Shown: piece after piece, positions 46,440-57,104 of the stretch | Position numbering within the stretch: the stretch's first letter is position 1 | Layout: each line of letters starts with the position of its first letter | DNA from: Zygnema cylindricum | Taxonomy: Eukaryota > Streptophyta > Zygnematophyceae > Zygnematales > Zygnemataceae | Assembly (NCBI GenBank): GCA_037447655.1 | Contig: JBBHKE010000946.1 | Span: 1-64,000 of the forward strand | Length of the DNA: 64,000 bases | Direction: 5' to 3' | Position numbers and translations under genes: made by a program | The notes under the pieces: generated by a model | The model's input: only the letters and a program-made list of their open reading frames with translations | Databases searched by the model: none | What the model was told of the DNA's origin: nothing

Positions 46440-46640
46440 GTACATTTGAAGTACAATTTTGTACAAGCTAAGTACCTTTAAGTTCAAATTTGACGGTCAG
46501 TCCGTGGAACAACTTTGACTGGCGAAATATTGTAACGACGGTTAAAAATTTGTCGCGCTTGCGAACGTCGACCGTAATGAAAAAAAAAAAAATTCACACG
46601 GTCGGCGCAGGTTTACTGTAACAAAACTGAGGCAGCCACA
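46440..46640 (-). repeat. Inverse copy of the 9.7-9.9 kb repeat
   Basis: Reverse complement of 9690-9895: CAAATTTGACGGTCAGT, AATATTGTAACGACGGTTAAAA, AAATTCACACGGTCGG and GGTTTACTGTAACAAAAC. No gene. Confidence 0.65.
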
Positions 46641-46661
46641 TATAAATAAAATGGTTACACG

Positions 46662-46945
46662 CAGGTACATCGCGAATCCTTATTAGTGTCAAAGTTGAAA
46701 TAGTGTTGAAGAAAATCTAGCGTAATTGATGCTAATTAAGAATTTGAATTTTTTATTATAATTTCGACGTTAATGTTATTTTGGGAACAACAGAAATAGA
46801 ATATTCGTTGTACGATTTTATACATTAATATATGTATCCGTACAAAATATTAGAATTTGTACACCGTCGCGAATTTAAAATATTCGTACATGCTATACTA
46901 ATTTACGTGTTAGACTAATCCATTTTTTTTTAGCGCACGTTCCTA
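46662..46945. mobile_element. MITE family 1-like, truncated copy of the 33-kb variant
   Basis: From TACATCGCGAATCCTTATTA through GATGCTAATTAAGAATTTGA to AATTTACGTGTTAGACTAATCC it follows 33076-33360. The right half is replaced by unrelated sequence. Confidence 0.7.
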
Positions 46946-47093
46946 TTTTCACCTCTTGATGATCGATAAATCGTCTTGGTTTGTCGATATGTATGATATC
47001 GTATTTAATAACGATATATCACGACAAGTTATCGGATATATAACAACAATATCTTCATACCTATATAAGCCTGTACAGTTCAAACCTCCACCT

Positions 47094-47215
47094 ACGACAC
47101 CGTGAATCGTTATTAGCCTTACGTACGCTATATCGGCACCCCAAAATAATGACATTGATACCCAAAATATAGTGAATGAATCTAATTTATCTTTGACGTT
47201 AATTATGGTTGTAGT
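47094..47215. mobile_element. MITE family 1, left part only
   Basis: GACACCGTGAATCGTTATTA, TACGCTATATCGGCACCCCA and AATGACATTGATACC match the family 1 end and interior read in reverse orientation. The other end is missing. Confidence 0.65.
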
Positions 47216-47656
47216 AAATTGGCATCAATGGTAATACCGTACTGGAATCATGAATAATGTGGTGTACCGAAGTAGTTTTTTCGTACAACAGTGTACTTCG
47301 TTCTCGAAATCCGTCCGAAAATTGTGGTTAACTTATGTCGGTCGCATACAAAGTTGCGTTTAGAAAAACAGTGGAGTCGAGTTTGTAAAATAGGCGTTCG
47401 CATACATTTTGACGTTCGTTTTTGTGTGTGACAGTGTGAACGGATAACATGTGCACATGCTAAAAACTGTCCATGTTACGTAAACGTAGTGTTGCATAAT
47501 TACACATGTTGATAGTCGCGGTAAGTTAAGTCTAATACGGTGCCCTTTTAACTCTATTTGAGATCCTGCGAGATTAATAGAGTATATATTTACACTATTA
47601 AAGGGTCAAAAGGAAACATAACGGTAATACCAGACCTTTAAACGAAAGAGACGCTT
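47216..47656. other. Intergenic, no recognised feature
   Basis: Nothing supported here. It ends where a 141-bp segment shared with 45023-45163 begins. Confidence 0.35.
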
Positions 47657-47797
47657 ATTACATGAGGGCTCCCAAGCAAGTCGCACACGCCGCCTCTCTC
47701 ACACATCCTCGCATTCTCACGACGTTTTAAGGGCAAAATTTTACAATTTGGTGCGTCATCACAGATTGTAAACTATCGACAACCATCACGGGCATTG
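47657..47797. repeat. Duplicated flank of the gag-pro element
   Basis: These 141 bp are practically identical to 45023-45163, which is the host DNA directly left of the 833-bp derivative inside a Tourist-like element. The large element therefore carries the same left flank as the derivative. That means duplication or recombination between them, not an independent insertion. Confidence 0.85.
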
Positions 47798-47819
47798 TGT
47801 CATGCCGCATCGTGTCGGT

Positions 47820-48050
47820 TGCCCGCGCGCACGATATTATGCCCGCACGCGCGATATTTGGCGTGCGCGCACGATATAATGCACGCACGCGCAGTAATTT
47901 GCATGCACGCGCGATATTTCTCACGCGCGCGCAGTATTTCTCACGCACGCGCGGTATTTTACACGCACGCGCGGTATTTTGCACGCACGCACGGTATTTC
48001 GCACGCACGCGCGATTTTGTGCATGCACGCGCGATTTGATGCACGCACGT
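47820..48050 (+). repeat. 20-bp-period CG-rich tandem repeat, second copy
   Basis: Same array as 45186-45415, with the same order of variant units and a handful of base differences. It lies about 20-250 bp from the 5' end of the gag-pro element. Confidence 0.9.
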
Positions 48051-49617
48051 TTGATTTTTGCGTTCGCACGTGCGAGTTTTCGTCTGTTTATTTGTTTATG
48101 GTGTGAACGCGATTTGCGTTCACATACAATTACATACATATTAATTATGTGCGCACGTTTTATATGTTTCATTTTGTGCGCAGGTATGCGATTTTTGAAT
48201 TATGGACGCGAAATATCGTTTGAGCGACGCATCGCGATTTCCGGAAATGTTTCCTGCTAAACCTTTTATTTCGTGCGGTATGCTTTGATTCGTGCGTATG
48301 CACGCGATTTCGAAATATGTACGCGGAGTATCGTTTGGAGGCGCATCGCGACTTTCCGGGTAACGCTTCGATACACTATCTATTTATTTAAGTCGCGAAC
48401 CCATGTAGGTTCGCGCGCACATGTAGTTAGGGAGGGTTTTTACCCTCGGACAGTGGATTTTGTCAGACGTACGGCAGACGATGTTGGCCGCCTATTGGCC
48501 AACATCTAAAGTAGTTTCATGCATGTAAAGTAGACTAGAGGTAGGCTAATTTTGCTTAGGCCTAGCGTAGCTCTTACTTAGCCTAATTCTCAGACTTAGA
48601 GAATTTAGCTTTTGGACAAGAATTTTCTCTTGGCAGCGGAGCTTTTCTCTTGCTCTCTCTCTCACCGATTGCCCACGTGTCTTTCTTCTCCTTGCTTGCT
48701 AGCTGTAGAGGCTAGATAGGTTAAGAACATTTCCCCTTTTATTTCTGCCCACGTTTTTAATCCACACGGCCTAAGGCCACGTCCGGAAGGTTTTCCTCCA
48801 AAGTTTGTCTTTTGGTGGAAGTCTGGAATTGGAGATCGTGGGGGAGCACATCTGGACCTTGCTGTGCCTTCCTCGGGCAGCTTGATGGTTTGGTTGTGTG
48901 TTTGTGTCTTTTTTGTATTTCGGTTGGCTTGAAAGGAGTGTATTTTTGATCGGATTTGGATTTTCCCTTGTTCCGGTGGGAATATTTCTTGCTTTGCTGT
49001 CGTAACGGGATAACTCTTGTAGAGAATGTGATAAAGACTAGAGAGCCTAGTGGCTACCTCCTGGCTTAGCATTCTTGTCCAAAAGCTACACTTTTTAAAA
49101 TCACATTTTCTAAAAGTCTATTTGTTTTAATATTAAATTATTAAAAATATAAATTTTATTTCATTAAAAAAATATTACCTTTCATATCCGTTTTTTATTC
49201 TTGTTTTAGCATTCTATTTTCTTGCCTATTTACCTTTCATTTTCAGTTTTACTTCTCAATTTTGTGTGATAAAATAAATCAAATATAAAACTTAAATTAT
49301 TTTCAATAGAAAATCTATTTTTTTCATTTCTAGATTTTCTTCCACCTATTTTTGAGTTGGTTTTTTCCTTTTGACTTTGCTTTATTTTTCTACAAGCTTC
49401 ATTCTACTTTCTCTTTATTATTGCTTTTGCTTTCAGTTTTGCCTTTGAAGAAAATATTATAAAAATAAATAAATTTATTAATTTTATTTTATAAACAAAA
49501 AAAAAAAAAAAAAACATTTTGTTTTGTTCTTTTTCTTTCTTTCTTGCAATCTTTTCTTTCTATCTTGTTGCCACTCTATTTCTAGTCTGCAGATTTAGGT
49601 CTGATTTTGTGTCAGAT

Positions 49618-49705
49618 TTTTAGGGTTAATCTGCGGAATTAGGGTTTGGTCGCAGATTTAGGGTTTGGGCCGCAGATTTAGGGTTTGGGCGGATTTAGGG
49701 TTTAT
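49618..49705 (+). repeat. Telomere-like TTTAGGG motifs in the leader
   Basis: Five TTAGGGTTT/TTTAGGG motifs spaced by GCAGA and GGGC sequences, in the long leader before the gag-pro gene. They are interspersed, not a perfect array, so telomere-repair origin is not required; plant telo-box motifs look alike. Confidence 0.75.
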
Positions 49706-51042
49706 CTTTTGGAATTCTTAACCCTAGGTCAGCATATTACCATCCCTTGGTCGCAGATTTTTAATTTTTGCAGCGTGGTATTAGGGTTTGAGAAACCTTT
49801 TTGCCCAATTTTACCTTATTTTGTGTTTTATTTTGAACTTTTCTGAATATTTATTATCTTTCTTTCCTTTAGTGCAACTTCCTTTGCTGTCTAGTTGATG
49901 TTTGGTTTGTGGTGGATTTTATATTCTCTTTCTTTATCCTTTGCCAAATCTTATCATTCATAAAACCTAGCAAAGTAAAAATATATATTCATATATATTA
50001 AATTTGCACGAATTATAACATATAATTATCATTGCTTTATAGTTGGGTATAGCGTGGCATAGCGCTGATACGCATACCCTAGCAGGATACTAATTGCCTG
50101 GGTGTTTAGTGGTGGTCCTGGGTACGACTATTCGGAACCGAGGCGGATCACGTTCTTGAGGACTCTGCAAAATCCGACTTGCTTCAACCAAGTCCGGTTC
50201 ACTTTTAATACTCACCAGAGTATTAAAGGTGTTTCTAAGTATTACGATGCCTTTTGGGTGCAGGAGCGTTACGATATAGTGTCGACACTCGTGTAAGGAT
50301 CGGTGTGGATTGGTTCTATTACGAACCTTTCATTTTGAGCATTTGCATTCTCCTTGCTTTCTTTGCATGCTATCTGGCCGTGAGTGGCCTTGAGTTTCCC
50401 TGTGATTATCTCGATTGGTGTTTATTTTTATAGATTTTGCCGTGGGTGGCACTGTTTAGACAATTTTCTGTCTGTGCCGCTGTAGATCTGCACTGAAAGG
50501 TGCCTGGATAGTTCTGTGTTTGTTTTTATAGATTTGGCTTTTCGGCCTTGCCTTTTGTTTGGAGGGTAGAGGTTTTGGTATTCCGGCTTCTTGCTAGATC
50601 TGATCACCGGGTCTTGATAGAGACTTCGTGTGTTAGCTTGTCTTGTGTGGTTTGGCCTTCCATTTGACGCACCTCGATTAGGTCGTTCCGTTCTTTCCTA
50701 GTCGTAATCGAGGGTTTTCTCTTCGTTTATGCCCACGGATTGGGATAACTTACGTTATCAACCGGATCTACCCGCGGCTGGACAATTTTTCGTCCACCGC
50801 AGTTAGACCTTTCCAGTTTCTCCGAGTCTACGGACGCACCTGTTTCGGTAGCGGCCCCTAGATCTCCGTCTGTTCGGTCAGTATTGACCACAGTCTCATC
50901 ATTATCCTCAGTTTTCTCTAGGTCATCCCTAGATAGAACCGAAAGAGACTTTTCAGAGGAAATCTTTTTCCATCCTCTCACATCATTTTTGTTTTCGGTC
51001 GGTCCAAATTTGGAACCACTAGTGCATTCTTCCTTTGACGAC

Positions 51043-53412
51043 ATGGCTTCCTCTTCAGAGGGGGGCATGGGGAAAATGCAATTTTGCTTTTCAGGGATGA
51101 AGGATACCATGTCTTTATCCCATTTCCGTATGCTTTATGATACCGCAATGCGTGATTTGGCATTTCGATATCAAGATCGATTTGATCTTCGTGTGGCATT
51201 TTCCTTTCTTGGTCGGTACCTCAGAGGTTCGGCCCTTACATTATATTCTCGCAAGTATGATGCTATACTCGCGATGACAGAATTTTCCCATCCTTTTGCT
51301 GGTACACCCGAGGTCATAGGTCAAGCGGATATTCTATTCCAGGCCGCTTTTCCCGAGGTCTTAGATGCTCAAGGTGTTGTCCTAATTTCCGCAGTCCTAA
51401 AAATTCCGCGCCAATATGCTGTGGCCGTTCGTGCTGCTGTCCCAGCACGACCAGGGATGATAATTCCGTTGCGCGATCCACTATCTGTTATGTTCGATTT
51501 CTTAGAAGCCGAGTATCGGATGCAAAACCCCGATCAGGTACAAGAATTGATGAATTTCACGCGTAAACCAGGAGAAACTGCCCTTGCTTTACGTGCTCTC
51601 ATGGAGACTTTGCGAGAAGCTTTACCGGACCTAATGTCCGATGCGGAAGCTGTTCAATTTTTTTTTGCACAGTTTCCAGATCAATCGAAACGTTTTATAC
51701 AAAGTCATCTCACTCAGACTTACGGTCTGAAATTTACATTTGATCAAGCTGCTCAATATGCGGTAGAATATGAGATGCAATCATGTTGGTGGGAAGCTCA
51801 TGATCGTTCGGAAGTCGCTTCCCGACTTTCTCCTCCGAGGAACCCATGGCCTTCTAATAGGCCTCCAAAGACGCCAGCCATGGGAAATCCACCATTTAAT
51901 TCCGGAGACCGATTGTGTTTCCGATGTGGAAACACGGGGCACGATGCCCGCATGTGCCCGAATAAGTCGGCCACATGCACCCATTGCAACCAGAAGGGAC
52001 ATTATGTCCACCGTTGCCACGTTAAGGATCCTAATTTTTCCTATCAGAATCAGATTCAGAACGGTGGAATTCCCGCCCGTTCTGCCAAGCCGGTCACTCC
52101 TCCTACCGAGACAGAGAAAGAGGCGACTCCGCCTAAGATCTCTCGAAGAGAGAGGGAAAAGGCCGAGTTACAAGTCATGATGGCCGCCATGATGAAGGAG
52201 CAATTCGTTGCCTTCATGGCCGAAATGAAACCCCAGTTCACGGGGATGGCAAGGACAGTCGTCCACACGCCATCGTTGGTTGGTCGAATCCTCCGGGATT
52301 CCACGGTCCAACAACGGGCAGCCACTTTCGATAAGGGATCCCCTGATCATAATCGGGACGGTAAATTACAGAATTCCCGTATTCCACTTTCTTTCGAGAA
52401 AGAATCTCTCTCTCCTCTACCAGACACAGCTTCCTCCATTGTGGCTGAAGCTCTCACCATTCTGGATAGTACTATACATGAGGCACATCGAGTCAAAGAA
52501 CGGCTAAGCATCCTGTCTGCCATGATTGATGAAGCCCCCAAGGCCTGTCCCTTTCCTAATGAGGTTCCCAAAGCCTCTCCCGTTGTTGATGAGTTCGCTG
52601 CAGCCGCCGCTTTGAGGGCGTTGCAACTGAACCGTAGTCTTTCCGTTATTCAGCCGGTTACTGCGGATGAGCGCCGTGACCTTGATCCTCACATCAGTTT
52701 CCTGGACAATTCTCGAATGTCCTTCTCCGTTAATGGTGTTTCTCCTTCTCTCCCTCTCATGGACACTGGAGCCAAACCTGTGATCCTTGGATCCGGATTT
52801 GCGCTCAAGCTTGGTCTGACAGCAGACAAGCTCCAAGCCACGTCTACTCGGCTTCTTACTTCAGCCGGTACCACGGAGTCGGTGCTTGGAATTACCAAGG
52901 ACCCGCTTGTCTTTCGGTTTCACAACGGAACCGAGAGTGAGTCCGTAGAAGTTTGTGTCCGAGCATTGGTCACCAAATCAAACGACTACGAATGCTTAGT
53001 GGGACAAGATGTTATCTTCCGAATCGGTGGAGGAGTAGATATGCATGATCATACCTTCTCCTACCGTCCCTCTAATTTTTCCGGTCGCAAAATGTGCCTC
53101 CCTCTTGTCTCTGCTCGCAAGCCGTTGCCCACTATGGCACATTTGGCTTCCGCTCTCCCTGCATTTTCGAGTATCGAACTTCGAGAAGACAATGGCGACT
53201 CGTTTTTCTCGGAAAGGATCCATAACATCGACACCGAGGTCTTCCCACACATTCTCAATGTGGTGGATAGCCATACTAATGGGATGTTCAGTTTGCAGAG
53301 TGTTTATACATGTACAGGTGGTGATCAAGGGTTCCACATGGAGTGCCTTTCTTCTCCATTATCTTTCAACCCGGCTGACCATTGCTACCTCCGTATCTGT
53401 TCCAGGCCCTGA
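51043..53412 (+). CDS. Gag-protease protein of an RT-less element
   Basis: 789 residues from the first ATG in the frame (context GACATGG); the frame is open from 50749, so a spliced or longer N-terminus is possible. Residues about 1-250 resemble a retrotransposon Gag: 'LGRYLRGSALTLYSRKY' and 'PGETALALRALMETLREAL', helical and without Cys. Two CCHC zinc knuckles follow: 'CFRCGNTGHDARMC' (292-305) and 'CTHCNQKGHYVHRC' (312-325), expected to bind RNA. A charged linker leads to a retropepsin-like domain with 'LPLMDTGAKPVIL' (catalytic Asp 574) and 'ECLVGQDVIFRIGG'. The gene ends about 60 residues later with a true stop, followed by a hairpin and G9, and no RT is found in any frame. The unbroken frame suggests recent activity or selection. 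Confidence 0.85.
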   Translation: MASSSEGGMGKMQFCFSGMKDTMSLSHFRMLYDTAMRDLAFRYQDRFDLRVAFSFLGRYLRGSALTLYSRKYDAILAMTEFSHPFAGTPEVIGQADILFQAAFPEVLDAQGVVLISAVLKIPRQYAVAVRAAVPARPGMIIPLRDPLSVMFDFLEAEYRMQNPDQVQELMNFTRKPGETALALRALMETLREALPDLMSDAEAVQFFFAQFPDQSKRFIQSHLTQTYGLKFTFDQAAQYAVEYEMQSCWWEAHDRSEVASRLSPPRNPWPSNRPPKTPAMGNPPFNSGDRLCFRCGNTGHDARMCPNKSATCTHCNQKGHYVHRCHVKDPNFSYQNQIQNGGIPARSAKPVTPPTETEKEATPPKISRREREKAELQVMMAAMMKEQFVAFMAEMKPQFTGMARTVVHTPSLVGRILRDSTVQQRAATFDKGSPDHNRDGKLQNSRIPLSFEKESLSPLPDTASSIVAEALTILDSTIHEAHRVKERLSILSAMIDEAPKACPFPNEVPKASPVVDEFAAAAALRALQLNRSLSVIQPVTADERRDLDPHISFLDNSRMSFSVNGVSPSLPLMDTGAKPVILGSGFALKLGLTADKLQATSTRLLTSAGTTESVLGITKDPLVFRFHNGTESESVEVCVRALVTKSNDYECLVGQDVIFRIGGGVDMHDHTFSYRPSNFSGRKMCLPLVSARKPLPTMAHLASALPAFSSIELREDNGDSFFSERIHNIDTEVFPHILNVVDSHTNGMFSLQSVYTCTGGDQGFHMECLSSPLSFNPADHCYLRICSRP

Positions 53413-53422
53413 GCTGTGTTGA

Positions 53423-53457
53423 CCAGCTCCTCCACAGGCTAAGGAGCTGGGGGGGGG
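53423..53457 (+). promoter_or_regulatory. Hairpin and G9 tract after the gag-pro stop
   Basis: CCAGCTCCT and AGGAGCTGG form a perfect 9-bp stem with a 10-nt loop; its 3' edge runs into nine G. In LTR elements such a purine tract primes plus-strand synthesis, but the sequence after it (AATTATTGGG) does not begin with TG as an LTR should. Confidence 0.55.
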
Positions 53458-53649
53458 AATTATTGGGTTCACTTCACTCTAGGGGAGTATTCTTCCCCTT
53501 CTTTCTTGGGTCATTTTCACCTTTGTTCATTCTCATGGTGTTTATATTTTTTTTGACTTTTTATTTTTATTTCCGTTGTTGTATATGTTTGTGAGCATGA
53601 CTTTGCAGGTTGTGATGCATGTTTGCTTGCTTGCCTCTCATTCACGACA

Positions 53650-54067
53650 AAGGTCATAAATCATCGAGGGGTATAACAACTACCCCTAATCAAACAAAGT
53701 TTGTTTATTGTGTTATTTTTTCTTAGCATAAGTGATTATTGTTTTTTTATATTTTTACTTTTTTTTTATACATAAATAAACCAACATACTGTGAAAAACA
53801 TTTTTCATATGTGATGCCATAATTTGCGCATTATTTTTTCAATTTGGGCTTTTATACCGTTGAAAACTTTATTCAACTTACTTGATACACAATTTTCTGT
53901 ATGTGTCGATTGCCCATAATTGTTTTTCTTAACACTTGTTTTTAAAAATGCTCTGAAGGTTCGCATAAACCAAGTTAAGTTATGTTTTTTTTGTTGTAAA
54001 ACATTGTTTGTGTGGAGTAAAAACTTGATAACCTTAATCTTTCTCACCGAACAAAAAATGTGTTCTT
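53650..54067. other. AT-rich spacer between the gag-pro element and its inverse derivative
   Basis: No gene or shared repeat recognised. GGGGTATAACAACTACCCC at about 53679 is a small inverted repeat. Confidence 0.35.
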
Positions 54068-55263
54068 TGTCGTGCATAGAAGGCAAGCAAGCATGAACAT
54101 GCATCATATCCAGCCACGTCATGCTCCTAATCTTAGACCAACGAAAAAGTGCACATGAACGATGACAAAGAATATATATATCATGGAAAAGAATGAATAT
54201 GAACAACGAAAAAGAAAAAAAATAAGGGTAGAATACTCCCCCAGAGTGGATGAATCCATAATTTATAATAAGCCGTGGGTTAGCCAGTAGGCTCCCAGGT
54301 CTTCCACGTATTCTCTACAAGAGTTATCTCAAAAGAAGCAACAAAGCAAAATAAGCACTTCCAACCAAACCCAACAAAATCGGATTCGGTCAAAAAAGGC
54401 ATTTCTCCAAGACAACCAAAATGCCACACAACAAATACACACAAGCAAACCGTCCAGCTGTCCGGAGAATGGCGTAACACAATACAAGATGCCATGCCTC
54501 AAGCCTCACACTCCACCAATTGCCAAAAAGACAAGTGTGGAGGGAAACCTTCCGGACTTGGCCAAAGTCGTGTGGATTTAAAACGAGGCAGAAATCAAAG
54601 AGATTAAAATCCGTATGCTAACTAGCATTTATCACTAACTAACAATAAGAAAAAGAAAGAATGGGCAATCAGTGGGAAGGAGGAAGCAAGAAAATAGCTC
54701 CGCCGCCAAGAGAAAATTCTTGTTTGAAAACAAAATTCTCTAAATCTGAGAATTAGCCTAAGTAAGAGCTAAGCCGCGCCTAACGTAAAACAAGCCTACG
54801 TCTAACATATTCTACATGAAAGCACTACTTAAGATGTTGGCCAATAGGGGGCCAACATCGCCTGTCGTCCGTCCAACAAAATCCACGGTCCAAGGGTAAA
54901 AACCCTCCCTAACTACATGTATGCGCAAACGTACATGGGTTCGCCACTTTAAAAATAAAAGTACATAGAAGCGCCGCCCACGCTCCCGGAAATCGCGCTT
55001 TGTCGCCCAACCGATATTTCGCGTCCATACTCCGAAATCATGTACCTACGCATGAAACAAACCATATCGCACGAAATAAGTATACATTCAAAGAAGCGTG
55101 TACCCGAATCGCGTACACGTCACAAATAACGAATCGTCGATATTACCTAAACGACTGTGCGAACAAAAATAATGCGTCCATGCAAGAAATCGGACGCGCG
55201 TGCCAAAAATTATGCGCGCAGCCAAAAATCGTACGCGGGTGCACCGATATAATATGCATGACA
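54068..55263 (-). mobile_element. 1196-bp internally deleted derivative, inverse orientation
   Basis: Read on the minus strand it starts TGTCATGCATATTATATCGG and ends GCTTGCCTTCTATGCACGACA-like. It follows the first 1275 bp of the large element (GCGAACCCATGTA, AGGGAGGGTTTTTACCC, GAGATAACTCTTGTAGAGAA) and then jumps to its last 190 bp (CACTCTGGGGGAGTATTCT, GATGCATGTTCATGCTTGC). It is more diverged than the 833-bp derivative and was deleted at a different left point. Its terminal 11 bp (TGTCATGCATA / TGTCGTGCATA) show the best inverted-repeat match of the family. Confidence 0.78.
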
Positions 55264-55540
55264 TGTTGTATTTAGGTACCAATAATTTTTAAATTTGAAA
55301 TCCGAGTTTTAAATTGCCAAATTTTTAAATTTAATTTCATAACTAAAGTTTTGTAGCCGAAAGCAACACTTTCGAATATAAATGATAATTGTTGAACATA
55401 AAAAAACCATTAAAAACATCAACAAATATTCATTGCAATAGAAAGTGTAATAGATGCAATTATGTGGTCTCCATTGATCCACAAAATGGGCAACCTATAT
55501 AACGCCTCTAGGATAATATTTGCCCCTTTGTCTTTCCCAT
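55264..55540. other. AT-rich spacer, no recognised feature
   Basis: Nothing supported. The lower edge of the LTR that follows is not sharply visible, so some of this may belong to it. Confidence 0.3.
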
Positions 55541-55922
55541 TGAATAAGTTCCACCCACGCACACAAATATTCTGACCATCCTCCCCCTGTGAGGACCCGA
55601 CTCCCCTGAGCCGAACGCAAAAAGAATCACTGAATTTGCTCCCCTGAGCGGTAAGTTATGGTTGGTCAAAGATGACCTTTATAGTTACAAGTTGTCTTAG
55701 AGAGAGGTACCTAAATTTCACTAAGTCCTAGGCTATCCACTCACGTCTACCTACTACTAAACCCTAGTCCAATAAAAACATTGTATAGTACAAAAAGGTA
55801 TAGTGGCCGATGTACTTATTGTACGACTATTGTACGACATGGCCTTCGAGGCGACGCTCTCAAATCAGGAGCCATGGTTCCTCCTCCCATCTTCCCTGGT
55901 ATCGAATAATGTGGCGCCACGT
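55541..55922 (-). mobile_element. 3' part of the outer copia LTR
   Basis: GACTCCCCTGAGCC, AAGAATCACTGAATTTG and AGTTATGGTTGG...CAAAG are diverged versions of blocks in the neighbouring LTRs, in the same orientation. It ends with CACGT at 55918-55922, the same five bases found at 63197-63201. With 63202-63626 it forms one LTR split by the composite element. The lower boundary is approximate. Confidence 0.65.
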
Positions 55923-57086
55923 TGAAATTCTATGGGCTCCATTGCCACACAGAATTCGCAGGTCCAAAGGAAGCTAATCTAGATAGTGCCGACTCCAACT
56001 TGATATAAACCCAAATGATTGACCCCTTGACAATCAGAACCCTAATATAGCTTCACCCTTGTGAATTAACACTTTCTGTGTGCTCAGTTCCACCACAGAA
56101 TGCAAAGTTAGAATATGAGATATGGACACATTCACCCACTTTGACTTTCCCTAAGAAATGCAGCCACCCAGGCAGGCAAAGACTATGACACACTATACCC
56201 CTGTGTAGCCTGGACTCCCCTAAGTCCGCAGCAACAAGAATCACTGAATTTGGTCAACTGAATTGATAGTTATGGTTGGCCAAAGTTTGCCATTTATACA
56301 AGGTGCTCTCTGGGAGAGGCATCTACCTACCAAAAATATTCTAAGTTCTAGTCCCTCTCTAAACCCCTTCTATTGAAGTACGGCGCCAATCACAGGACTG
56401 TACTGTACATAAAAGTATAGGCGCCCGAGTACTTTCTGTACGGAAATTGTACGACAAGACCATACGAGTGACAAATGTCACACCCAAACTTGTTATCTTG
56501 CGCTCCGGAGATTCCGCAATCCTCCAGCGCATTTCCACGTGTCATCCGGAGTGGCGGCGTCAGAAAACGCCAAGGCGGCCATTCCGGAATCTCGGCTAGC
56601 ACCACGGCCGTCGATTAAATCTGGTATCCATTCTTACCCGTCGAAAATAAGTGCGCGGTATTTGTTTCGCCGTCGAAACAACTGCGCGGTATCAGTTTCG
56701 CGTAAACCATACTTCACTAAACTGTTTCTATGTACTAAGGATCTTTTTGCGCCGTCAAATGAATTCGTCTACGTGTACATATTTATATAATTATCAAACC
56801 CTATATGTCCTAGCAGTAGTCCTAGACTAAACGGACAAAGCTAACGGCTACATTGACGGACGGCAGGTACCAGGATCAATTCCTGGGTCCGTCAATACTT
56901 TTAGTAAACCCATCTATTTTCTGCTAACTGTCTGCTACAAATCTTTAGGCAGCCATGGCCCTATCACCCTACCCAGCCTTTAGTGACTACAACAAGTGTG
57001 GGGGCTTGGTAAAGGGAGTTAGAGGTAGACCGCCTCTACATTTTTCCTATTATAATACAGACCTAGAAAATACTCAAATATCAACA
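55923..57086 (-). repeat. LTR, copy 1 (3' end of the composite)
   Basis: 1164 bp, TGTTGATATT...GAATTTCA. It includes the sequence that in the inner copies holds the first Gag codons (ATGGAGCCCATAGAATTTCA), so the LTR edge lies inside the gene start. The left edge is the target duplication CACGT. Confidence 0.85.
56853..56895 (+). other. tRNA-like hairpin in LTR copy 1
   Basis: TTGACGGAC pairs with GTCCGTCAA (9 bp). Inside it CCAGG and CCTGG enclose a 7-nt loop ATCAATT, and the inner 3' strand joins the outer one with no spacer. This is the geometry of a tRNA acceptor stem stacked on a T-arm. It runs on the strand opposite to the element. Confidence 0.6.
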
Positions 57087-57104
57087 CTCCCTTTATTTTC
57101 TTGT

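Larger units (their letters stand above)
47798..53649 (+). mobile_element. Gag-protease element without RT, TGTC...GACA ends
   Basis: Bounds are taken from two derivatives that share both ends: 45164-45996 (exact, with ATTG duplication) and 54068-55263 (inverse). It starts TGTCATGCCG, ends CATTCACGACA, and spans 5852 bp. It contains a 20-bp repeat array, a leader of about 3 kb, one long gene (51043-53412), and a hairpin plus G9 tract before the last 190 bp. No reverse transcriptase, RNase H, integrase or transposase is visible on either strand, and the ends are not direct repeats of each other. The 3' flank is AAGG, not ATTG, so the copy has been rearranged. It could be a TR-GAG/LARD-like derivative of a Ty3 element, or a TIR element moved in trans. 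Confidence 0.65.

Noticed and set aside
49618-49705. Interstitial telomere array
   Set aside because: Motifs are separated by non-telomeric bases and are too few for a true array.
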